This document shows, piece by piece, positions 24,243 to 34,149 of a stretch of DNA of 64,000 nt. This DNA is from Symbiodinium natans (taxonomy: Eukaryota; Sar; Dinophyceae; Suessiales; Symbiodiniaceae). The stretch spans positions 64,001 through 128,000 of the forward strand of contig CAJNDS010000049.1 in the NCBI GenBank assembly GCA_905221605.1. Direction: 5' to 3'. Both the position numbers and the translations under genes were made by a program. The stretch's first letter is position 1; the number at the start of each line of letters is the position of its first letter. Below the pieces are notes generated by a model. That model searched no databases. It was not told where the DNA came from and saw only the letters and a list, made by a program, of their open reading frames with translations.

Positions 24243-25821
24243 GAGGTTGTGTCGTTCGAATGTATCTGGATGCAAGGTTGGAGCAATGAAACATCCAATC
24301 AAAAGGGTGCAGAGGATCGGCACTAGAAAGGCCTTCGTGAAAATGTTCAATGTTTTTGGATCGTCTCAGCATGGCTCAGGAGCTGGTGGAAAACCAATCA
24401 TGAAGGTGGTAGGACCAAGGCCAGGTTTTCCAGCTGTATTCAAAGCATCAAATACTGATAGCACCTTGGGTGAAGGGAGCAGTTCTCAGGTACATGGCAA
24501 TGTTCATGTAGAGCAGAATCGCCCTATGGACCGGTACGAGGCGGAGCGTTTGGAGAAGAGGAAGAAAGGCTTCTGCTATTGGTGCAGCAGGGGAAAAGAT
24601 CGCTGCAAATTTGGTGAACATTGCAAATTCATCCATTCAGAAGATGATGTGGTGCTACAATCGTATTGGTGCAAGTACTATGTGGCTGGGAGACACTGCT
24701 TCTCTGGAAAGGACTGTAAGTTCTCACACAATGCAACTGGTGTAAGGTGTATTCAGTTTGCTCAGTCTGGGAAGTGCCGTTATGGGGACAAGTGTGTTTT
24801 TGAGCATGGTGATCCGCTGGATGAACAGAGGCCAAGGTCTCCAAGGACGCCCCCAAGGGATGGTCCAAGGAGAAGTTCTGGTACAAGAGGTGGAGGAAAG
24901 GAGATCTCTCCTGAACGGTTTGATGAAGAAGAGGAGGATTTCATGGTTTATGACGATGATACCAAAATGGTAGAACTGTTGATGGAGGCGATTTCATTTA
25001 TGTCCAATGGCAAGTCAGATTTGGCTCGCGCAGAGGCGGACCCAGTGTTCAAACTCCTGAAGTTCAATGGAGACGCTGAACAGATGGATACAGAATGGTG
25101 TTCGTGGACCACTGGTATGCTGTCCTTGCTGGAACTTCACGAAATAGTGAAGTCGTATGAGGTTTCGCTGGCGGAGGTGGAAGAATGGGTCAATGACCTG
25201 AGGATATGGTTCGAGCGAGCCAACGTGGAAGAAGAGAGAGATCCCAAAAGGGGCAAAAAGAGGTCCCTAGAAAGGGAGTCCAGCAAGGATACTCCTGCCG
25301 AAAAGGAGGTGGTTGGAATTTTGGAGACGGATGTTGCCTTTGAGGAAGAGGTGAAAAAGGTCAAAAAGAAGAGGAAAACTGCAGCTAGCGAGGATCCTTA
25401 TACTCTTATGGTTCCAAAGCCGAAGAAGATGCCGGCGAACATTGAGAAGGGTGGATCATCATCCAATGCGGTGGTTTCTGCAGGGGAAAATGCCTCTTCG
25501 AGAATGCGCACAAAGTCAAGCGTCGTGGGAAAGACGAAGAAGAAGGAGAAAAGTCAAAGCCCCAAGAAGGAAGAGGTGGTAGTGGTGAAAGGTCCTGAGG
25601 AAAAGGATCGTTCCTCTGATGTGGATGCGCAAGCGTCTACAGCTGTGGATGCAGAGCTGGGTCAATCTTGCCAAGCGATTGAGGACGCGAAGAGAGAGGG
25701 ATTGGTATCCTCAATTCAAAGGTGCGTGCAGGATCCTGTTCTTACAGTGTCGGACCTGGAGTATGTTTTACTGCGACTTCACCTAAGCATCGATACCCAC
25801 CGGAAGAAGAAGATGGGATGA
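24184..25821 (+). CDS. Accessory ORF with three CCCH zinc fingers
   Basis: An ORF of 545 codons; true coding probably begins near 24240. Three CCCH fingers in tandem: CYWCSRGKDRCKFGEHCKFI then H, CKYYVAGRHCFSGKDCKFSH, and CIQFAQSGKCRYGDKCVFEH. They are followed by an acidic helical stretch and a Lys/Glu-rich tail (KKVKKKRKTAA). CCCH proteins bind RNA; with the upstream S1/MLLE ORF this suggests a ribonucleoprotein component of the element. It ends at TGA 25819-25821. Confidence 0.65.
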   Translation: MLLPLEFLWLFGKRDIELDRRLCRSNVSGCKVGAMKHPIKRVQRIGTRKAFVKMFNVFGSSQHGSGAGGKPIMKVVGPRPGFPAVFKASNTDSTLGEGSSSQVHGNVHVEQNRPMDRYEAERLEKRKKGFCYWCSRGKDRCKFGEHCKFIHSEDDVVLQSYWCKYYVAGRHCFSGKDCKFSHNATGVRCIQFAQSGKCRYGDKCVFEHGDPLDEQRPRSPRTPPRDGPRRSSGTRGGGKEISPERFDEEEEDFMVYDDDTKMVELLMEAISFMSNGKSDLARAEADPVFKLLKFNGDAEQMDTEWCSWTTGMLSLLELHEIVKSYEVSLAEVEEWVNDLRIWFERANVEEERDPKRGKKRSLERESSKDTPAEKEVVGILETDVAFEEEVKKVKKKRKTAASEDPYTLMVPKPKKMPANIEKGGSSSNAVVSAGENASSRMRTKSSVVGKTKKKEKSQSPKKEEVVVVKGPEEKDRSSDVDAQASTAVDAELGQSCQAIEDAKREGLVSSIQRCVQDPVLTVSDLEYVLLRLHLSIDTHRKKKMG

Positions 25822-26412
25822 CTGGAGGGTATTGATGAGGAAATGGGTTTTTCTCTTTCTGAAGACAGGTTCGCTGGAACAGCCAATGTGCTGAAAATAT
25901 GGTGGTTACTATTAAGGGTATGGAAATCCCTGATAGTAGAAGTCAGTAGCCTTTTGTGTAGCGAAGACGCAGCGAAGACCACGGTTCGTGGTGAAGAAGA
26001 CTGAAGGGTCTTCAATGACAAGAGAATCATGGTGAAAAAAGATTCTCCGTGGTAAAAGGTGTTTAGCCAATGTGCTATAAATTCGTCCTGGATGACGTAA
26101 AACCATAATATGCATTCCAAGCAGCTGGCTGCTGCCCTAATGGCAGTTTTTGGCCAAAAGTCTGCACCTCCAATGTGTGTCCTAGGAAATCCTAGGACAG
26201 GGGGAGTGCGGAGCTGCAGTTGGTATTATAGAAAAGAGTTGGTGTTGAAAGTTGAAGGGTCAATGTACCTGATAACCATTATGGCTCAAGACCGGGCCAT
26301 GCGCCTGGTAGCAAAAAAGAGTTTCGAGTTCCTGGTGTTTGCTGGTTGGTTCAGGGTGAAATCTCTGGCGACTGTTAGGGTTGGTTTCCTTCCCCTTTCG
26401 GTTGCCCCCGAA
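25822..26412 (+). mobile_element. 3' terminal region of the retroelement block, possible LTR
   Basis: Contains short hairpins (gaagactgaagggtcttc at about 26000; gagaatc...gattctc) and the palindrome cctaggaaatcctagg near 26188. The 101-codon ORF 26110-26415 is unconvincing. The block ends abruptly at about 26412, where a TTTAGGG array begins. No matching 5' copy was found by eye. Confidence 0.45.
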
Positions 26413-26475
26413 TAGGGTTTAGGGTTTAGGGTTTAGGGGTTAGGGGTTAGGGGTTTAGGGTTTAGGCTTTAGGGT
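26412..26475 (+). repeat. TTTAGGG array abutting the retroelement block
   Basis: About eight units with TTAGGGG slips; marks the return to heptamer-rich sequence. Confidence 0.95.
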
Positions 26476-26631
26476 CTAGAGTTTTTTTGTTTTTTTTTTT
26501 GGGGGGGGGTATTATTTGGCCATGATTGCGGTTATATGGGGGGGGTTCCGATAAAGGGGGAACCCTAATATAGACCCCAATAGGGTCCCCCCTCCCCCCT
26601 CCCCCAATTTCGTACATCCTGTTTGTTCCAG

Positions 26632-26708
26632 ATAGTGCTCTCCAGAAGAAGCTGTCCGAAGCTGTGATTGCCCATTGTTTGCTGGCAGTTTTCAGCAAGC
26701 ACTGCAGC
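26632..26708 (+). CDS. Exon island (KKLSEAVIAHCLLAVFSKHC)
   Basis: Directly after TTGTTCCAG the frame reads DSALQKKLSEAVIAHCLLAV and FSKHCSG. Helical and protein-like; no family recognised. First of a series of small + strand exons running to about 54 kb. Confidence 0.45.
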
Positions 26709-26804
26709 GGAAGATGTACGACCTAGGTTTTATAGGGGCTGTTTCGGGGTTTTGGGGTATAGGGGGTGAAGGGTTTTGGGTTTTGGGATGTAGGGGTCTG
26801 GGGT

Positions 26805-27112
26805 TTAGGGGTTTAGGGTTTAGGGTTTAGGTTCTAGGGACTTACTTAGGGGTTTAGGGTTTAGGGCTTTGGGGCCGAATTTTCTCGTCCGGCCTTGGCA
26901 AGGAGTGTGCGCACCTGGCAACCGAGGAGGGGATCGAGCAGGCGAAAGCTTAAAAGCGAAGCTCACCCTGTATCCCCAAACCCTGTTTGGGATTGAGGGT
27001 TCAGGGTTCAGGGTCTAGGGTCTAGGGTTTAGGGTTTAGGGTCTAGGGTCTAGGGTTTAGGGTTTAGGGTTTAGGCTTTAGGTTTAGGGTTTAGGGTTGA
27101 AACCCTAGGGTT
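26805..27112 (+). repeat. TTTAGGG arrays flanking an exon island
   Basis: Arrays at 26805-26870 and 26995-27112, with TCTAGGG variants, on either side of a short open island. Confidence 0.95.
26875..26952 (+). CDS. Exon island (SSGLGKECAHLATEEGIEQA)
   Basis: The frame reads IFSSGLGKECAHLATEEGIE and QAKA. The island is bounded on both sides by TTTAGGG sequence, a clear example of an exon inside heptamer arrays. Function unknown. Confidence 0.45.
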
Positions 27113-27122
27113 TAGGGATTCT

Positions 27123-27238
27123 TGGTAGCCCAGGGGCGCCCTTTTCCTTTTTTTGGTTCAAGGTTCCCGTTATAAAGTAACCAACCCCAGAAAGGGTGCC
27201 CTTATTACTTATTCTGATATATGGTTACTGGGCTACCA
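27123..27238. mobile_element. Fold-back element, family F2, copy a
   Basis: Perfect 11-bp terminal inverted repeats (tggtagcccag / ctgggctacca) around 116 bp. Internal words (ggttcccgttataaa, aaagggtgccctt, ggttactgggc) recur in copies near 41150, 46779 and 62898. No coding; non-autonomous element. Confidence 0.8.
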
Positions 27239-27449
27239 GGGAGGTAGGCGTTTGCAACATCTGGGCAGTTCTCTAGACGATGGTCCCTGGGTACCCTTCA
27301 TCTCTGGCTACGCGTTTTCACAGCAACCCCCGAAGCCACCGTAGTTTGGAGAAACGACCAGATACCTTCAACTTTCTGGCCTTTAGGGTTTAGGGTTTAG
27401 GGTTTAGGGTTTAGGGCCCCTGAACAAACCCAAAGCCGAGTCAGCAGTT

Positions 27450-27575
27450 TGTGCGGAGCAGCGATGGAGGTGTTGACGAACATGTGTGGCCTGCTCAGCG
27501 ATGAGGTGGGAGGGTGGTTTTGGAGACTGCCATGTGTGGATCGCCAAGAGCTTTGAGTACGTCCTGGAACCGCCC
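27450..27575 (+). CDS. Exon island (AMEVLTNMCGLLSDEV)
   Basis: One frame reads AMEVLTNMCGLLSDEV to about 27505 and another reads GDCHVWIAKSFEYVLEPP to 27575. Possibly two exons or one with an indel; followed by a CCCTAAA array. Confidence 0.35.
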
Positions 27576-28389
27576 TAAACCCTAAACCCTAAACCCTAAA
27601 CCCTAAACCCTAAACCCTAGCTATATGTGGTGACAAGCAAGGGCATGTGGGATACAGCATGGTTTAGCCCTTGTACTGTCCTATGTGCCTCTCTGCCTGT
27701 GTATGTAAGCCCTCGAGCCTTATGCCCTCAAATTCTGAATCCTGAAACCTTACTGTATACTTGTTCTTTACAGTTTCTATGCCTTAACTTTATAAGCTCA
27801 AAAATTTTGTGTTACACCCTTCAACTCCCGAGCTCTTAACCTAAAGCCCTTGCGGCACACTCTCGAAACCCCTGCAACTCTACGCCCTTCAACCCCTAAA
27901 GCCTCCAAACGTACTGAGTCCCTGACCCTGCCTGAAGCACGGAATTTTAATCCTAAACCCTCTGAACCTTTTAGGGTTTAGGGTGTAGGGTTTAGGGTTT
28001 AGGATTTAGGGTTGAACGCATAAACCCTGCCATATAAACCCTATCAACTCCGTAAACCCTATGTGCAGGCACCTGGTGTCCGCAGGGAGGCGGTGTGGCC
28101 CTTGGCGTGCTGTTAGATTTTCAGCCCTAAACCCTAAACCCTAAGCACGACTTCTTTTAGGGGAAGCTGAGATCCCGGCTAATGCCCCATATGATGTTTT
28201 GGGTTTAGGGGGCTTAGGGCTTGTGGGGTCGGCATGCCGTGCTTGGTAGGGCCCCCTAAACCCTAAATCCTAAACCCTTGACCCTATACCCCAGGTAGTA
28301 GCATGGCAAAGCAGTGAGCCGCAACTCAGAAGATGGATGAGACAGGTGGTGGCCATACAGCGTGCGTGCCAGGCGCAGCATGCCACCCT

Positions 28390-28485
28390 AAGCCCCCAAC
28401 CCCAAACCCCAAACCCCAAACCCCAAACCCCAAACCCCAAACCCCAAACCCCAAACCCCAAACCCTAAACCCTAAACCCTATACC
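28390..28485 (-). repeat. CCCCAAA heptamer-variant array passing into CCCTAAA
   Basis: About nine identical CCCCAAA units followed by canonical CCCTAAA. Blocks of a single variant imply local amplification. Confidence 0.95.
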
Positions 28486-28561
28486 CAAGAATCCCTAGAC
28501 CCTAAACCCAAGAATCCCTAAACCCGAAACCCAAGAGTCCCTGAACCCTAGATCCTCGCCG

Positions 28562-28675
28562 TTGGGGTTCGGTTTTGCTGGTGGTCCCTCGCAAACACTG
28601 AAAGCGGTCAAGCCCTTTCTAGAGTCTCAGCAGCGTTACTGTTGCTGGCTGCCATTGTTCCGTCCCGCCAGTTAG
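28562..28675 (+). CDS. Exon island (GGPSQTLKAVKPFLESQQRY)
   Basis: The frame reads GFGFAGGPSQTLKAVKPFLE and SQQRYCCWLPLFRPAS with a stop afterwards. Good amino-acid composition, unknown family. Confidence 0.45.
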   Translation: MGFGFAGGPSQTLKAVKPFLESQQRYCCWLPLFRPAS

Positions 28676-29139
28676 AAGTCGCCCTGCGACTGCTACCAGG
28701 CCTCATGCCCAACTTAGGCCCCAGATCCTCCCATAATTGCCGATTCGCTCTACAACCTGTTTATACCTGTGCCCTAAAACTAGAATCCTGGATTCTATCA
28801 CAGAATTCGCAGGGGTAGCGTACAGTATGAGATGTCGGCTCCTGCATGATAACCCTGATCCCTAAGCACCATAACGCCCAACCTTTGCAGTAGTTTGCAT
28901 ACTACTGCCAATCATTTGGCCTTGCCTGAGGGCCCTATGTACCTTAAAGGGCCCTTAAGGGAGGGGGTTCATCGGGGGTAAGTACCTCGGGAACCTTAGC
29001 GCGGGAGTAGTGGGGAGTATAGTGGAACCTTTAGTTACGTACCCCCTTGAAAAATCCTAAACCCTAAACCCTAAACCCTAAGCCCTAAGCCCTAAACCCT
29101 GAACCCTTAAGGGACCTCTTTATACCCGAGCATCCTGCA

Positions 29140-29260
29140 GGTGCCCCTGCCCGTGCACTGGCGCCGTGAGATTCTCCGGTGCAGCTCTCACCACCTGCCT
29201 GGGCCCGAAGAGTGTCTGTGTGGTTTCAATCCAGAATGTCAGCATAGACACATGTTTACA
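29140..29260 (+). CDS. Exon island (PLPVHWRREILRCSSHHLPG)
   Basis: After TGCAG the frame reads VPLPVHWRREILRCSSHHLP and continues into a Cys-containing stretch. It is followed by a (TA)-rich microsatellite (29262-29450) whose ORFs are meaningless. Confidence 0.4.
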
Positions 29261-29261
29261 C

Positions 29262-29450
29262 ATTTACACACATATATACTTATACATATATATATATATA
29301 TATAATGTATATATGTATATGCATATACGCATAACGTATGTATTACGTGTGTACAGATATACCTTGCTCATACATATATATATATATATGTATACATGTA
29401 TATATATATATATATACACATTATGTACAGATACATACGTACATACATAA
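29262..29450. repeat. TA/CATA-rich microsatellite
   Basis: Alternating ATATAT and ACATAC blocks; translations in all frames are Tyr/Ile runs and are not genes. Confidence 0.95.
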
Positions 29451-29539
29451 TATACATTCTCACACATGCATCTATTGATACGCACGTGTATATGGTTTTA
29501 AACCTAGCCATATCGAAGCATCTACACATCTTCCTCCCC

Positions 29540-29640
29540 AGAGGCTTTCTGTTTAGTGCTCCCATGCTGTTCGAACTCTTCACTTGTGTGAAGTCTCTCA
29601 GCCGCACCATGAGGAGCAGTGCTGTCATAAGTGGGTTTTA
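29540..29640 (+). CDS. Exon island (RGFLFSAPMLFELFTCVKSL)
   Basis: After CCCCAG the frame reads RGFLFSAPMLFELFTCVKSL and SRTMRSSAVISGF to a TAG. Partly hydrophobic; unknown. Confidence 0.4.
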
Positions 29641-29714
29641 GAACTCAAGAGTGCTGCAACATGGTACGGTCGACCTATACCAGTGGTTGAGCAAGCTTGT
29701 ACAATGCAAAGTAG

Positions 29715-29815
29715 CCCAACCCTAAACCCTAAACCCGAAACCCTAAACCCTAACCCTTAACCCTTAACCCTAAACCCTAAACCCTAAACCCTAACCCTAA
29801 ACCCTAAACCCAAGA
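29715..29815 (-). repeat. CCCTAAA array
   Basis: About 13 units with a few CCCTTAA and CCCGAAA changes. Confidence 0.95.
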
Positions 29816-29887
29816 TCCAAGGCAGAGCTTACGCGTCCTGACACGAAACAATGGCCCTCCTGAAGTTGCATACCCGAAGCCCTTGGC

Positions 29888-29947
29888 TGCTGCAGGTCCA
29901 GTCTTCTGGACGCAGAGGACGCCACTGAACTGCTGAAGTGCTCCTTT
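29888..29947 (+). CDS. Small exon island (SSLLDAEDATELLKCS)
   Basis: After CTGCAG the frame reads RSSLLDAEDATELLKCSF. Short; identified by composition and the AG before it. Confidence 0.35.
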
Positions 29948-29961
29948 TTTGTTGGGACTAC

Positions 29962-30086
29962 GGTTTAGGGTTTAGGGTTTAGGGTTTAGGGTTTAGGGGT
30001 TTAGGGTAGTTAGGGTTTAGGGTTTAGGGTTTAGGGTTTAGGGTTTAGGGTTTAGGGTTTAGGGTTTAGGGTTTAGGGTTTAGGGT
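29962..30086 (+). repeat. TTTAGGG array, about 17 units
   Basis: Nearly pure canonical heptamers. Confidence 0.97.
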
Positions 30087-30362
30087 GAGACTTACATGAG
30101 TCCTAAAAAGGTGGCTGGTCCATCTGAGCAGAGCAGTAAGGGGTACATGATCCCAATGAGCTCGCTTAGTCTCAAAGGGGTCTCCCTCACAAGCTTTGGA
30201 CATTGGCAATGCCATCCCATGGCATCCAGACCCCACAACCCTAAACCCCAGTCCCAAAACCCTAAACCCTAAACCTTGCCCATAGCATTCAGACCCCCAA
30301 GACCCTAAACCCAAATCCCAACACCCTAGGCCTTAACCCCGAGCCCCAAAACCATCCATCCT

Positions 30363-30450
30363 GAAACCCTAGACCCTAAACCCTAAACCCTGAACCCTAA
30401 ACCCTAAACCCTAAACCCTAAACCCTAAACCCTAAACCCTAAACCCTGCA
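30363..30450 (-). repeat. CCCTAAA array
   Basis: About 12 near-perfect units immediately before an exon island. Confidence 0.97.
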
Positions 30451-30520
30451 GCAGGACACCCTGCTTCGTGGGGCGAGTCTGGACTTGCTCGGCCGCCTCT
30501 GTGAGCTGGCAAACGTCTGA
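30450..30520 (+). CDS. Exon island (LRGASLDLLGRLCELANV)
   Basis: Directly after the CCCTAAA array and CTGCAG the frame reads QDTLLRGASLDLLGRLCELA. Helical, unknown. It is followed by a TTTAGGG array (about 30550-30650). Confidence 0.45.
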
Positions 30521-30949
30521 AGCTCGGTCTGAGTGCCCTACTTGCGGGTTAAGGGTTTCGGGTTTAGGGTTTAGGGTTTAGGGTCTAGGGCTTAGGGTTT
30601 AGGGTCTAGGGTTTTGGGTGTAGGGTGTAGGGTTTAGGGTTTGGGGCTCTGCAGTTCAGCAAGAGAAGTTCGCAACCAACGAATTGATGCCCAGTTAAGG
30701 GCTAAAGGTCTACCGGATTTTGTGGGTTAAGTATGGTATCTGAGGGTATAGCCCTATGTAGGGTTTAACCCTACTTCTAGCTACCTATTGACCTCCAAGC
30801 AGAGTGCCCAGAAAGTTTGCCATCCGTAGGTTTCGATTGAGATAAGGACTACCGAGTAGTAAAGCAAAGGGTACATATAATTCCCTTCGGGGGTTTGATG
30901 TCCTAAACCCTAAACCCCAAACTCTAAACCCTAAAACCTAAACCTCCAA

Positions 30950-31330
30950 AGGCTCGCAGATCTTCAGACAAAGCCCAGGCTGTGGCCCACGAAAGCACTG
31001 CGGAGCAAGGCCAAGACTACTCTTTGCAAGGCCGTGGGCGAACGTGCCCTAAACCCTAACCCCCCAAACCCCCAAACCCCAAACCCTAGACCCTAAAACC
31101 CTGCATTCTTCCTTGCACCTGCCCGGCTATAAGTTCCTGGATCCCCGCACCCCCGGAACCCTGAACCCTAAGCCCACGAACCCTAAGCCGCAGCTGTGCA
31201 CACCTAGCCTAGCTCCCTGGAAGACCTGCGACCTTCAACTGTTGCGGGGCCAGGCTTCATGGGCGAGGATGCAGACAAGGCAGGCCGTCTCAAGTGGTCG
31301 GCGAAAGCAAGGTTGCCGCCAGCTCCCAGC
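30950..31330 (+). CDS. Two exon islands (AQAVAHESTAEQGQDYSLQG; EDLRPSTVAGPGFMGEDADK)
   Basis: First at about 30952-31050, second at about 31219-31325. Each is open and protein-like in a single frame, with CCCTAAA-like sequence between. A third possible island is at 31420-31530. Confidence 0.35.
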
Positions 31331-31990
31331 CCTAATCCTTAACCCTATAAACTTTTTGCCCCTACATCCTAAACCTTGTGCCGAAATCTCACAAGTCCCA
31401 GAGCGGGACAGAAACCCAGAACCTCAAAGATTTCCGGCCAGACTCTCCATGACGTCGATGCCGCGCAGCAAGCTTAGGTTGCCCTGGTTCCCATGTGCAG
31501 CGTTTCATTGGAGAAGCCACAAGAGACAGAGCGAGAGAGAGATCATAGGTCTAGGGTTTAGGGTTCATAAAGGCCCAGAAGGGAAGCATCATTACAGTCT
31601 CCTATGATAAGAATCTCAGAACCTTCTCTTGCAACTTGCCTAAGGGTCTTACCAGGGTCTTGGGGGTTTCACAGCAGGGAACCCTAACACAGAAAGCAGG
31701 TTGTATTCGGTTAAAGATTTATGGTTCATAGTTTAGAGCCCCCCCGTGAGTATATGAAGCAGGGTTCATATTACTGTTATTGGTGAGAGTACATAAGGTT
31801 CCTCTTTAATATTGGTGAGTGTATATATTGGGTGTTCTTTTTGGGGGTACAAGAAATATAAACCCTACTTTATATGATTTTGTTGCGCGTGTGGAGATCC
31901 GACAGCTGGGGGTTTGGATGGGTCATAAGGGTGCCGCAGCTTACAAGGGCCACGAGGGGTTTTTTAAATTGCTTTTCCTACTGCTTTTCC

Positions 31991-32105
31991 TACTACTTGC
32001 TTAAGACCCCTCACAAAAAAAGACAAATACTCTTCCTCATAAAGGCAATGTACTATAGGGATGGTTATTCTATTGTTTGGGGGTTCTTGGGCAAATCATA
32101 GTTTC
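31991..32105. mobile_element. Fold-back element, family F4, copy a
   Basis: Ends ttgcttaagacccc and ggggttcttgggcaa are imperfect inverted repeats. The same ends occur at 62581-62672, and related internal words occur near 38100 and 55750-55905. Confidence 0.65.
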
Positions 32106-32429
32106 GCGTTGAACATTCGTATTTTGTGAACTGTACCGCCGGCGGAGATGGGGCTGGAAGTGGTGCAAAGTTTGTCTGGGTTGTGCTTTGGGATATTTGT
32201 TTGTTTCCCTTCTTTCCTTATAAGGGAACCTATTCATCAAACGGTTTAAAGCACAACTCAGTTGTAGTTTCTTTGAGAGTTTGGGGACAAATCCTCCAAA
32301 GGCTCCTATGTACTACCTTTTTGGGGTAGTAGTAGACTCGAATCCCCGATCGCCTAGAACTAACCAAAAAGGAACTACATTGGAGCCTTCAGGCCCGAAA
32401 ATAGAAAGAATTGCCCAGCCGATCTACTT

Positions 32430-32515
32430 AGGTTCTTCGAGAGCTTGCAGATGATGGTGCTGCAATGCACGATTCGTTTGGAGGACCTGCTTAGCAGGGA
32501 GTTGCTATCAATAAG
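32430..32515 (+). CDS. Exon island (FFESLQMMVLQCTIRLEDLL)
   Basis: The frame reads FFESLQMMVLQCTIRLEDLL and SRELLSI. Strongly helical; unknown family. A further island (LKAKLQSKSSQVQIRR) may lie at about 32555-32605, before a G run. Confidence 0.45.
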
Positions 32516-32699
32516 GCCTTCTGCCAGGGGCCTTGATTAATAGAGCCCTCCCTTAAGGCCAAGTTGCAAAGCAAATCTTCACAAGTGCAGATCCGCAGGT
32601 TTCGCAATCTCTCGGCTCTAAGAATCCTAGGAGGGGGGGGGGGGGGGGCCCACATAAACTCTCTACCTTAAACCGGAACCCAGACTCAACCCATAAGAC

Positions 32700-32886
32700 C
32701 CACCCTAAACCCGAAACCCTAGACCCTAAACCCAAACCCTAACCCAAAACCCTAAACCCTAAACCCTAAACCCTAAACCCTAAACCCTAAACCCTAAACC
32801 CTAAACCCTAAACCCTAAACCCTAAACCCTAAACCCTAAACCCTAAACCCTAAACCCTAAACCCTAAACCCAAACCCTAAACCCTA
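32700..32886 (-). repeat. CCCTAAA array, about 25 units
   Basis: The longest near-perfect array in this part of the window; 32755-32870 is almost pure. Confidence 0.97.
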
Positions 32887-32887
32887 C

Positions 32888-32962
32888 GCCGTGGCTCAGG
32901 ACAGCCACAGCGCGGTGTCAGCTGCCGCCTCCCGCTGCCTGCGGCACATCACAGGCAGGTCC
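32888..32962 (+). CDS. Exon island directly after an array (AQDSHSAVSAAASRCLRHIT)
   Basis: The frame reads AQDSHSAVSAAASRCLRHIT and GR; a Lys/AAA-rich tract follows that looks intronic. Confidence 0.4.
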
Positions 32963-33296
32963 CAAAATTACTGAAATTGCTAAAAGTACCAAAAAACAGT
33001 AAAACTACAAAAATTATTAAAATCACAAAACTATTAAGATTTCAAAAATTATTAAAATTGCAAAATTTCCTAAAAGTACGAAAAGTCTCACGTAGCCACT
33101 GGGACTTTCTATGTCTCCACATTGTAGCGTCCTTGAACCAAAACCCTGCACCTAAACCTAAACCCTAATTGAACCCTAAACTAGACCCTAAACCCGACCC
33201 TAAGCCCTAAACCCTAAACCCTGCACCCTAAACCCTAAACCCTGAACCCTAAACCCTACACCTAAACCCTAAACCCTAAACCCTGAACCCAAGCAA

Positions 33297-33355
33297 GCGG
33301 TTCTTAGTTCCTGTCGGAGCGAACCTTGCGACAGTGGTGCGCAAACTAGAGGTTA
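33297..33355 (+). CDS. Exon island (KRFLVPVGANLATVVRKLE)
   Basis: It lies between CCCTAAA-type sequence and a TTTAGGG word. The frame reads KRFLVPVGANLATVVRKLEV. Unknown family. Confidence 0.4.
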
Positions 33356-33574
33356 CGGTGTACTGTTTAGGGCTTAGTGTGTGTGCTGAGAAAGGAAGTA
33401 GGGATAGTAAGGGTCCCTGTAATACAGGGGCATTGTACATGCCTCACCCCAATGTTTGGCTTAGTTGACCTTGTCACGTTGGGGAAAGGAGGAGTCGAGT
33501 TCCATCCTTTGCGGGTTTTGGGTTTAGAGGGTCGGGGTTTAGGGCTGAAAGATTTGGGGCTTTGTGTATGAAGT

Positions 33575-33815
33575 GACTGATGAACATGAGAAAATTGATC
33601 AAGGGTTACGGAGCTTTGCGATCGCGGTTGAGGTTGTAGGGCTCTAGGCGTTTCGATCCTCCTTCGGGTAGAGTGCGGACTGCGTTTGCAGTGCTTCACA
33701 GCTTTATTGCCCTTTTCAGTCACACCAGGCTCCTCACGCAACCCACAACCTCAGTCTCTTCCAACACCTGCTGGTGCATGAGATCGTTGGGTTCGTTACG
33801 CTACCGCTTTATTCG
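33575..33815 (+). CDS. Two exon islands (VTDEHEKIDQGLRSFAIAVE; VLHSFIALFSHTRLLTQPTT)
   Basis: Each is open in one + frame (about 33572-33640 and 33692-33815). No motif recognised. The minus-strand ORF over this area is a shadow. Confidence 0.35.
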
Positions 33816-34149
33816 GCAACCCTAAATCCCGAGCACCTGAACACAATCAAACACGGAATCCACTAAACCTCTCTATCCCTAACCCTTTAAAACCTGAACC
33901 CTATAAAACTCGACACTCTGAACCCCGAACCCTAAACCCTAAACCCTAAACCCCAAACCCCAAACCCTAAACCCTAAACCCTAAGCACGCATGGTTGGAG
34001 GTACGAATGTTCTCGGAGGAGTCAACTTGCCGCACCGGCCTGAGAGCTCCGCCGTGTGCTGTTGACCTTTCAGGGCTTATGGGGCCTAGGGTTTAGGGTT
34101 TAGGGTTTGGGGTTTAGGGTTTAGGGCTAGTAAAGAGTTTATACCCCTG

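Larger units (their letters stand above)
12900..26412 (+). mobile_element. Ty1/copia-type retrotransposon block, composite and frame-broken
   Basis: Continuous + strand coding over 13 kb without a single TTTAGGG array, in contrast to everything around it. Order: gag, CCCH and CCHC fingers, two retropepsin-like domains, methyltransferase-like domain, integrase, dioxygenase-like domain, reverse transcriptase, RNase H, then a second gag-like or accessory set. Integrase before reverse transcriptase defines copia. I could not find matching long terminal repeats by eye. The 3' region (about 26160-26412) contains a palindrome (cctaggaaatcctagg) and could hold LTR sequence. At least eight frame breaks and one stop suggest a decaying copy or homopolymer errors. 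Confidence 0.8.

Noticed and set aside
29166-29641. Tyr/Ile-rich ORFs on both strands
   Set aside because: Translations of TA/CATA microsatellite sequence.
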